From CAVTWY01 sp963738615 (lineage in GTDB: Bacteria; Pseudomonadota; Gammaproteobacteria; Burkholderiales; Burkholderiaceae_C), in assembly GCA_963738615.1 (NCBI GenBank), contig CAVTXI010000010.1, positions 1 to 64,000 on the forward strand: DNA of 64,000 nt, in the 5' to 3' direction. The notes under the pieces are model-generated. The model worked only from the letters and a program-made list of their open reading frames with translations, did no database searches and was not told the DNA's origin. Position numbers and translations under genes: made by a program. Each line of letters opens with the position of its first letter. The stretch's first letter is position 1. Positions 1 to 7,055 of the stretch are shown here, one piece after another.

Positions 1-1778
1 CCGCGCGGATTGGCGGCGGCGCGGCGGCGGCGGCCGTCGCGCGAAGCGGCGGTGAGCCGGCCCTCGCACCAGTCGGCGTCGACCTCGACGATGTGACCGC
101 GGCGCTCGAGCTCCTTCACCGTGCTCTCCGGCAGCGCGACCCTCGACCACGAGCACGCCCGGCCGCGCCGTGCGCGGCCAGAACGAGATCGGGAAATGCT
201 CGGAGTGCCAGGCCGGGGCATCGATCGCCTCCTGCAGGTTCATCCGGCGTGGACGTGGCGCATGAACAGCTGCGTCGTCCATTGATCCTGCTGGTCGCCG
301 CCGGGCGAGCCCCAGGCGAGGTAGGGTTCGCCGTCGCGCAGCGCGAGCGTGGGCGAGAGCGTGGTGCGCGGCCGCTTGCCCGGCGCCAGCGCGGCGGGAT
401 GGCCTTCCTCCAGCCAGAACATCTGCGCGCGCGTGCCGAGGCAGAAGCCGAGCTCGGGGATCACCGGCGAGGATTGCAGCCAGCCGCCGGACGGCGTCGC
501 CGACACCATGTTGCCGGCCTGGTCGACGATGTCGAAATGCACGGTATCGCCGCGCACCTCGCCGATGCGGCCGACGGTCGGCTCGCCCGCGCCCATGCCG
601 CCGACGGCGCGGCGCTGGCCTTCCTCGCGGCGCAGCTTCACCACCGCGCCGAATCCCTCGACCGAGCCCGGACGCAATTCGAGCGACGCCTTGTCGCCGA
701 CCAGCTTGCGGCGCTCGTCGTTGTAGGCATCCGACAGCAGCGTCGCCATCGGCACCTCGACGAAATCGGGATCGCCGTAGAATTTCTCGCGGTCGGCATA
801 GGCGAGCTTGGAGCACTCCACCAGGATATGGACGAAATCCGCGCTGGTCGGGTCGAGGCCGTCGAGATCGAACCCTTTCAGCAGCGCAAGCTGCTGCAGC
901 ATCACCGGCCCCTGCGCCCACGGCCCGGGCTTGCACACGGTGTAGCGGCCGTAGTCGTAGGTGAGCGGCGCCTCGATATGGGCGTGCCAGCGCGCCATGT
1001 CGTCGCCGGTGAGCACGCCGTGGTGCGGCGTCCCGCTGGTGTCCATCACCGCCTGCGTGCGGCAGAAGCGGTCGATCGCCTCGGCGACGAAGCCTTGCGA
1101 CCAGACCTTGCGCGCCGCCTCGATCTGCCCGCACGCGGTCGCCGCCCGCGCTCTTCGCCTCGCGCAGCACGCGCGTGTAGGTCTCGGCCAGCGTCGTGTT
1201 GGTGAACAACGTGCCCGGTCTCCGGCACCGCGCCGCCGGGCAGATAGACCGCCGCCGATGTCGGCCAGTATTTGCGGAACAGTTCCTCGACCGTTGCGAT
1301 GGTGGCGTGCGCGCGCTCGACCAGGGGATGGCCCTGGCCGGCGTAATAGATCGCCGGCGCCAGCACGTCGGCGAGCCGCATGGTGCCGTAGTCGCGCAGC
1401 AGCAGCATCCAGGTGTCGAACATGCCGGGCACGCAGGCCGCGAGCAGCCCCGTGCCGGGCACCATGTCGAGGCCGAGGCTGCGGTAATGCGCGATGGTCG
1501 CCTTGGCCGGCGCCGGACCCTGGCCGCAGATCACCTCGGTCTTGCCGCGTGCGGACATCGTTGATGATGACCGGCACATCGCCGCCCGGACCGTTGAGGT
1601 GGGGCTCGACTACCTGCAGCGTGAAGGCGGTGGCGACCGCGGCATCGAAGGCGTTGCCGCCTTTCTCGAGCATCGCCATGCCTACCGCGGTCGCGATCCA
1701 GTGGGTCGACGTCACCACGCCGAAGGTGCCCTCGATCTCGGGGCGGGTGGTGAACGGGTTCGGATTGATGTTTTTCAT
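1..1778 (-). pseudogene. gamma-glutamyltransferase family protein, multiply frameshifted, C-terminus cut by window edge
   Basis: The pieces read as a gamma-glutamyltransferase (Ntn hydrolase that cleaves or transfers gamma-glutamyl groups). The N-terminus carries the GGNAFDAAVAT segment. The middle piece (about 1220-1570) continues in another frame with PGTGLLAACVPGMFDTW. The C-terminal piece has GDTVHFDIVDQAGNMVS, whose Thr after GD should be the autoprocessing nucleophile, then GGW. Frame changes fall near 1565, between about 1220 and 1150, near 240 and again below 150; most are explained by one extra or missing base. The ATG at 1778 has an AAGG about 8 bases upstream. The gene is divergent from tctB. 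Because every conserved block survives in some frame, sequencing error is as likely as true decay. Confidence 0.72.
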
Positions 1779-1975
1779 CGACGACCTTAGGCGGAGGTGG
1801 AATGCCAATTAATCACAGCTTGCCCGCGCAACCAACCCGAGGAAAACGCTTTTCGGGTGATCAGCCCGGACTTCCGCGGATGCGACAAGTGAGGTCCGGC
1901 CGAGGCCCGGAGGCTGATAAGAATCGAATAGGCTCAACCCTCCTGGCTCACGCCATTCGTGCACACGCCCAAACC

Positions 1976-2428
1976 ATGACGTTGCGCATCAAGAGCCCGC
2001 AAGATGTCGGGGCGGCGATCATCCTGACCGCCATCGGCCTCGCCGGGCTTTGGTTCGGCCGCGACTACGACATCGGCAGCGTCTCGCGCATGGGACCGGG
2101 CTACATGCCCGTGCTGCTGAGCATCGGCCTCCTCGTCTTCGGCGCCGCGATCGGGCTGCGGGCGGTCACGGTCGACGGTCCGCCGATCGCGACCGGCCGA
2201 TGGTACTCGAGCCTCATGGTTCTTGTCGCCGTGCTTATGTTCGCGCTGCTGATCGAGCGCGCCGGCCTCGCCCCCACCACTTTCATTGTGGCTGTCATTT
2301 GCGCCTTCGCGACGAGCGACGCGAAATGGAAGCAGGCGGTCGCGCTCGCCATCGCGCTCGCGCTGTTCTGTGTCGTGGTCTTCGTCTACGGCCTGCGGCA
2401 GCCGATCCCGGTGTTCGGGAGCGGCTGA
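1976..2428 (+). CDS. tctB: TctB-like small membrane subunit of a tripartite tricarboxylate transporter
   Basis: About 150 residues with four hydrophobic segments, the usual pattern of TctB, the small membrane subunit of tripartite tricarboxylate transporters. These transporters import citrate-like carboxylates with a periplasmic binding protein (TctC) and the large permease TctA. The N-terminal segment PQDVGAAIILTAIGLAGLWFGRDY and the following GSVSRMGPGYMPVLL (a G-x-GxxP-like turn) fit the family. I chose the ATG at 1976 because the upstream in-frame extension from 1802 is hydrophilic and unlike the family. The tctA start follows after one base, as in normal tct operons. No tctC is visible in the window. 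Confidence 0.8.
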   Translation: MTLRIKSPQDVGAAIILTAIGLAGLWFGRDYDIGSVSRMGPGYMPVLLSIGLLVFGAAIGLRAVTVDGPPIATGRWYSSLMVLVAVLMFALLIERAGLAPTTFIVAVICAFATSDAKWKQAVALAIALALFCVVVFVYGLRQPIPVFGSG

Positions 2429-2429
2429 C

Positions 2430-2592
2430 ATGGACATCGTCAGTAACCTGATGGTCGGGTTTGCCGCCGCGGCGACGGCGCAGAACCTGTTTTTCTGCCT
2501 GGCGGGATGCCTGCTGGGCACCCTCATCGGCGTGCTGCCCGGCATCGGTCCGGTCGCCACCATCGCGATGCTGCTGCCGCACCTACGGGCTC
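2430..2592 (+). pseudogene. tctA: TctA N-terminal fragment (tripartite tricarboxylate transporter permease), truncated
   Basis: Only about 54 residues of the roughly 500-residue permease are present. They include the signature LLGTLIGVLPGIGPVATIAM of the TctA N-terminus. At 2580 two bases seem to be missing, after which T-Y-G-L (2581-2592) continues the family sequence in a shifted frame. Beyond about 2592 the sequence matches the reverse strand of an unrelated glycosyltransferase. Everything downstream of the first transmembrane hairpin is gone, so no working permease can be made from this copy. Either a genuine deletion or recombination, or an assembly chimera, explains the break. Confidence 0.78.
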
Positions 2593-2887
2593 GCGCGAAG
2601 TCGACGATCGCGCTCGTCAGCAGGTTGGCGCGCAGCCGCACCGTCTGCGCCAGGTCCAGCGGCAGCGACCGGGCGCCGTATCGCCCTTTCACGTCGCGCG
2701 ACAGGCACGGCAGCTTCAGGACGTCGACTCGCGCCGGGACTCGGAACGCATGCAGCATCGGGCTGCCGGTGACGATCAGCACCGACACGTCGGGGCTGGT
2801 CTGCACGAGGTGGCGCGTGACCTCGAGCATGCGGCGGATGTTGCCTAGCCCGAAGGTGTCGTGCGAGTAGATCAGGACGCGCTTCAT
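2593..2887 (-). pseudogene. predicted glycosyltransferase (COG4671-like), N-terminal fragment
   Basis: The first about 98 residues of a predicted glycosyltransferase start at 2887 with MKRVLIYSHDTFGLGNIRRM, followed by LIVTGSPMLHAFR and VDVLKLPCLSR, blocks characteristic of COG4671 proteins of about 400 residues. Recognisable sequence stops at DFAR (about 2593), exactly where the tctA fragment of the opposite strand begins, so the catalytic C-terminal half is missing. The sugar donor and acceptor are unknown. Reading on past the junction in this frame gives only antisense of tctA/tctB. Confidence 0.7.
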
Positions 2888-2989
2888 GATGGTTCCATCG
2901 TGCTGGCGGTAGACCCGCTGCACGACAGAGAACCGTCATGGAACTGAAATACCTCGCGTTGTCGCGGCGCCGTCCGCGCGAATGGCGCG

Positions 2990-3649
2990 TCAGAACCGGA
3001 ACTTGAGGCCGACGGTGTACGCGGTGATGCCCTCGGATCGGCCGACCGTGCCGTCCAACTGCACGTTGCTCGCAACGTCGCCGCGCAGGCCGAGCTGCAC
3101 GACAGGCTTGCTGTGCTCGACGCCGAAGTACTCGATGTGCGGCGTCACACTGCCCATTTCGCGCTCGAGGGCCACGCCCCAACTCTTCACGCCCTTGGCG
3201 CTGGAAGGCTTGGTGTAGCCGAGGTTCAGATGCACGCTGCCCAAGGGCGTGCCATTGCACGAGGCGATACCGTTGATGAAGGTGCCGCTTGCGCTTTCGT
3301 CGGCGGCGCGCACGCGGGCCACGCCCACTCCGGCGCCGAAGTTGCAGCCGCTTTCCTTGCTCGGCGTGAACAAGTACTTCAACTGCAGCGCGGTGGTGGT
3401 GAGCTTGTCGGGCTTCTCGCGCGACAGCAGGGCGGAAATCTCGAGACCGTCGCGCAGCGCGTAGGCCGGAGAGATGTTCCAGGACCTGGCCTCTTTGGCG
3501 CGCGCCATCCAGACTTCGACGTGGCCTTCGCCGCCGGCGCTGGTGCCGGCGTCATCGACGGTGAGCGGGCGGCCCGCGAGCGCGGTGCCCGCAAGCGCGG
3601 TGGCGATGGGGGCGAGCACGAGGCTGCGCAAAGGGTATCGAGAGGTCAT
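2990..3649 (-). CDS. secreted outer-membrane beta-barrel-like protein, function unknown
   Basis: 219 residues with a signal peptide (SLVLAPIATALAGTALAGRP, cleavage near the AxA around residue 25), then alternating amphipathic strands and a terminal phenylalanine (KFRF), the usual sign of a BAM-assembled outer-membrane barrel. It resembles the short transporter-like barrels annotated as MetA-pathway of phenol degradation. The DDAGTS motif after the signal peptide occurs in that group; this is recognition by eye. It lies 15 bp downstream of the cytochrome fusion gene and probably shares its transcript, so it may belong to the same electron-transfer or detoxification unit. No substrate can be assigned. 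Confidence 0.6.
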   Translation of the reverse strand: MTSRYPLRSLVLAPIATALAGTALAGRPLTVDDAGTSAGGEGHVEVWMARAKEARSWNISPAYALRDGLEISALLSREKPDKLTTTALQLKYLFTPSKESGCNFGAGVGVARVRAADESASGTFINGIASCNGTPLGSVHLNLGYTKPSSAKGVKSWGVALEREMGSVTPHIEYFGVEHSKPVVQLGLRGDVASNVQLDGTVGRSEGITAYTVGLKFRF

Positions 3650-3664
3650 ATTGGTAAGGACGGC

Positions 3665-5212
3665 TTACTCGGCCGGCAGTTGTTGTGCGTATGCCAGAAC
3701 GTCTGTCGCCGCCTGCATACCCAGGCCGCGCAGCGAGATCATCGGGGCGCCGGGGTGCCCGTTGCGGATCTTGTGCAGCACTTCGATCGGCCCATTGCGC
3801 GCCTTGGTGCCGATGTAAAGCGGCTTGCCAACGTAGCTTGGGTCCCCCGAGGGACCGAGTTTGCGGGCCTTGCCGTCGAAGCCATGACAGGCGGCGCAAA
3901 CCGTCTGAAAGAGATTGTGGCCGTTGGCCGCACTGCCCCTCGAGTATCCGGTCTCGTGGACGTACTGCGCAACGGTGTGCTGCCCCTGCGAGACGAATGC
4001 CGCGAGGCGTCGTTTCGCGTGGCCCGGAATCAGGTCGTCGGTGAATTGGTGCGTGTTGTTCTCGAGAATGGCGACCACCTGCTCGACCGGCCGGCCGCGT
4101 AGGCGCTGCAGACCGCGGATGCCGGTCGCCCCGGCGCCGGACTTCAAGTGGCCGTCGCGCCCCATGTAGTCCCAGCCGTGGCAGTTCTTGCAACGCCACG
4201 TATCGGCTCCGCTGATATTCGTGTTCTCGGCCGGCCATGACGGGTGATTGGTGGTGGGCCCCTTCTTGCCGAGCGCGGCATACCAGCGATCGTAGAGCCG
4301 CCCGCCGCTGGCCAAGGTCCACAGCTGTGAAGGCTGTTCTGGTCCGCCCGTCATGTAATCCTGAAGGTCCACCATCTGCCTCTGCGGTGGCGGTGCCGGT
4401 TTCTGCACCACTGCGACCGCAGCGCTCGCCGTGGGCACGTCATGAGCCGCCGTCTGCGCTTCCACCATCGTCGCAGCCATTGCTACCGTCGGCGCAGCGG
4501 TCGGTTCCTTGGTGGTCGAAATCCAGCCATAAACAGCGCCGCCAGCGGCCAGGATCGACAGCGCGAAAAGCCCCTCGGCCCCTTTCAGCCGAAACTCGAA
4601 CCGGTCGCGCTCCGACGCAACTGCGTGACCTTCGGGCACATGCTTATGCCCGGAGAACATCGCCCGGACGAGGTTTTCCTGGTGCAGCCAGCTGGATATC
4701 AGCGCGCCGAGCACGTGCAGCGGCACGAGTACCAGCAGCGAATTGGCGGCGACGCTGTGCACCTGCTCGACCCATTCGATGCCGAAGAACCGTTGCGTCT
4801 GCATCATGAAGCCGGTGACGGCGATGGTCGCCAGAACCGCCAGCAGGGCCAGGATCATCGCCGCGCCGGCCGGGTTATGTCCGGTGTAGTGCGGCGGCCG
4901 CAAACGCGCGATACCCGAAAGGTAGCTGACGATACTCGACGGCCCGCGCACGAAATCGCGGAAGCGCGCATGCCTCGAGCCAGCGAAGCCCCAGCCGATT
5001 CGAAACGCCATCAGGCCGGCGACCGCGTAGCCGACGATCTCGTGCAGCCGGTCGCCGGTACCGCCACTGATCCAGGCCGTCACCACCAAACCGACGAGCG
5101 ACCAGTGGAAGACTCGAACGGCGGTGTCCCAGACGGGCACGGATGCCGCGGGCACCGCAGCACCCACGACTTCGGCTTGGGCGGCCGATGGCAGTGGCTC
5201 GTAGCTGGGCAT
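3665..5212 (-). CDS. cytochrome b561-type membrane domain fused to a diheme cytochrome c
   Basis: 515 residues. Residues about 25-205 form a four-helix cytochrome b domain (VFHWSLV, then HEIVGYAV, GHNPAGA and HSVAANSLL/PLHVLGA histidines as likely b-heme ligands). A fifth membrane segment at about 215-232 (GLFALSILAAGGAVYGW) leads into an Ala/Pro-rich linker. The periplasmic region has two heme c motifs, CKNCH (341-345) and CAACH (439-443). Such fusions can carry electrons from the membrane quinone side to periplasmic acceptors; the partner here is unknown. The PepSY gene lies immediately upstream (16 bp) and the barrel-like protein downstream. A second PepSY/b561 pair without the cytochrome c part lies at 16.4-17.2 kb. 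Confidence 0.8.
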   Translation of the reverse strand: MPSYEPLPSAAQAEVVGAAVPAASVPVWDTAVRVFHWSLVGLVVTAWISGGTGDRLHEIVGYAVAGLMAFRIGWGFAGSRHARFRDFVRGPSSIVSYLSGIARLRPPHYTGHNPAGAAMILALLAVLATIAVTGFMMQTQRFFGIEWVEQVHSVAANSLLVLVPLHVLGALISSWLHQENLVRAMFSGHKHVPEGHAVASERDRFEFRLKGAEGLFALSILAAGGAVYGWISTTKEPTAAPTVAMAATMVEAQTAAHDVPTASAAVAVVQKPAPPPQRQMVDLQDYMTGGPEQPSQLWTLASGGRLYDRWYAALGKKGPTTNHPSWPAENTNISGADTWRCKNCHGWDYMGRDGHLKSGAGATGIRGLQRLRGRPVEQVVAILENNTHQFTDDLIPGHAKRRLAAFVSQGQHTVAQYVHETGYSRGSAANGHNLFQTVCAACHGFDGKARKLGPSGDPSYVGKPLYIGTKARNGPIEVLHKIRNGHPGAPMISLRGLGMQAATDVLAYAQQLPAE

Positions 5213-5228
5213 GGCCCGCGTCCCCGGG

Positions 5229-5525
5229 TTACTTGACGACCGTCTGCACGAGCTTCAGCGTCACCGGGTCGTAGAACAGTTCGAGGTTCTTACCGTCCTT
5301 CACGGTGTACACCTCGTAGCATCCGCCGTCCGTGATCTTGGAACGACGCACCTCATGGCCCGCGGCCTTGGCGGCGGCTTCGGCCTGTGCCTGCGGCTTC
5401 CAGGTCGACTTTTCGGCGGTGGTGCACGCCACCTTGCCGTCGGCCAGTACGGGAAGTGAGGTCAAGCTCAGCGCAAAGCCTGCAGCGATCGTCAGATGAC
5501 GGATGGTGATGGTACGGATGGTCAT
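5229..5525 (-). CDS. PepSY domain-containing small secreted protein
   Basis: 98 residues: a signal peptide (IAAGFALSLTSLPVLADG) followed by one PepSY-like fold ending in GGCYEVYTVKDGKNLELFYDPVTLKLV. PepSY domains bind and often inhibit peptidases or accompany membrane redox proteins. Start chosen at the ATG at 5525, which has GAGG 7 bases upstream; an ATG four codons earlier is less well placed. It is the first gene of a unit with the b561/cytochrome c fusion. The paralogue at 16979-17248 has the same place relative to its own cytochrome b. The two cysteines (CTT and GGCYE) are also found in the paralogue. Confidence 0.75.
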   Translation of the reverse strand: MTIRTITIRHLTIAAGFALSLTSLPVLADGKVACTTAEKSTWKPQAQAEAAAKAAGHEVRRSKITDGGCYEVYTVKDGKNLELFYDPVTLKLVQTVVK

Positions 5526-5683
5526 GTTTTTCCTCATATCTCGAAACAGGGTTGGTGCCAAAGGGGCGAAGAGGTAAGTCGAAACCGCTCGGTCGCATGG
5601 CGGCGGCGGCCGATGTGATGGATGGTGATGCTGATGCGTAGTCCTTTTGAATGAGGTGAAGGAAGCGATGTGACTCGATACGT

Positions 5684-7033
5684 TCAGTCGCACGAAGTGC
5701 CGCGGACGGCGCCCAGCGCCGCCACGGCGTCGACGCGACCGAGGTCGCTTCCGCACATCGCAGGCGCGCTGCGGGTCACGCGGCGTGCAAGGTCTTTCGC
5801 CGACAACGCCGGCTCGCGCGCACGAACCAGCGCCGCCACACCCGCAGCCAGCGGCGCGGCCATCGACGTGCCGCTCCACGTGCCGTACAAGCCGCCGGGA
5901 ATCGCGCTGGTGATGCCGTCGCCCGGCGCGGCCACGTCGACCCACGAGCCGAAGTTGCTGAAGCTCGCCAACTGCCGCGCCGCGTTGCTCGCGCCGACCG
6001 ACATCAGGCCGTAGGCGCCTTCAGCCGCGGGGTACTGGCGCACGCTCTCGCTGCCGTCGTTGCCCGCAGCGGCGACGACCACGGCACCCGCGAGTGCGCC
6101 GCAGCGCTGGCGGTCGCTGCCGTAGCCCGGGTCGGTGTAGTCGTCGGTGGGCTCGACCACGACCGCCGGGATCGCGCACGACGCCAACCGCGACAGCGTG
6201 TCGAGAATCTCCGTGCGCTGGACACTGCCCAGGCTCAGGTTGATCACATGGGCGCCGTCGTCGGTCGCCGGGTTGCCGTCGGGGTCAACCGCATACAACA
6301 TCGCTTCGCCCAGCACCCATGCGTTGCCGGCACCATCGGCGTCGAGCACACGCAGCGGCATGATCGACGCGCCCGGCGCCGCCAGCGCCACCAGACCGGC
6401 CACGTGCGTGCCGTGACCGAAGCTCGTGCTGGTTGTGGTGCTGCCTACTTCAGACGGGTCGCGGTCGCCATCGACGAAGTCATATCCCGGCAGCAGCCGG
6501 CCGGCGAAGGCCGGGTGCGTCGCGTCGATGCCGGTGTCGAGTACCGCAACGCGCACGCCCTTGCCGGTCGAGATCGCGTGTGCTTCGCGCAGGCGAAGCG
6601 CAGTAGGCGCCCATTGCGCCTGATAGTTCGTCGCGGTGCCGATCGCCCACGGATCGTTCCGGCGCGCCTCGGGGCTGCGATGGATGGCGTTGCGATCGAC
6701 GACCAGCACCGCAGGATCCAACGCCATCGCCTCGATGATCGGATCGACGTCGACGTTGCCAATGACCGTCAGGCGGTAGATCGGCCGGGCTCCGAACTGG
6801 CTGGTCAACGCCAAGCCGTATTTGGTCAACAGCCCTGGCAATGCCGCGGTACTGCGAAGACGCACCAGGATCTGCCCCGCGACGGAAGGGTCGGTGGCCC
6901 TGGGGTTGTCGTCGTCTTTGCCCCCCTTGGCGTGCGCTGCAACAGGCACGGCCAGTGCCAGCGCCACCAGCGCTTGCGCGAAGGTCGCCGCCAACCTCGT
7001 GACGACGCGTGTCGGGCGATGTGGGTTTGCCAT
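5684..7033 (-). CDS. secreted subtilisin-like serine peptidase (S8 family)
   Basis: 449 residues. A signal peptide (AQALVALALAVPVAAHA, cleavage near residue 35) and a propeptide-like stretch (about 45-120) precede the catalytic domain. The triad is visible: Asp166 in VAVLDTGID, His207 in GHGTHVAG and Ser390 in GTSMAAP; the oxyanion Asn lies in AAAGNDGS. The protein should act in the periplasm or outside the cell. It is the last gene of the sigma/CHAT operon, 22 bp after the CHAT gene, and the context suggests it is part of that module rather than a nutritional protease. The C-terminus ends right after the S8 domain with no sorting or repeat domain. Confidence 0.88.
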   Translation of the reverse strand: MANPHRPTRVVTRLAATFAQALVALALAVPVAAHAKGGKDDDNPRATDPSVAGQILVRLRSTAALPGLLTKYGLALTSQFGARPIYRLTVIGNVDVDPIIEAMALDPAVLVVDRNAIHRSPEARRNDPWAIGTATNYQAQWAPTALRLREAHAISTGKGVRVAVLDTGIDATHPAFAGRLLPGYDFVDGDRDPSEVGSTTTSTSFGHGTHVAGLVALAAPGASIMPLRVLDADGAGNAWVLGEAMLYAVDPDGNPATDDGAHVINLSLGSVQRTEILDTLSRLASCAIPAVVVEPTDDYTDPGYGSDRQRCGALAGAVVVAAAGNDGSESVRQYPAAEGAYGLMSVGASNAARQLASFSNFGSWVDVAAPGDGITSAIPGGLYGTWSGTSMAAPLAAGVAALVRAREPALSAKDLARRVTRSAPAMCGSDLGRVDAVAALGAVRGTSCD

Positions 7034-7055
7034 GTCGGCTCCTATCGAGTGAAGG

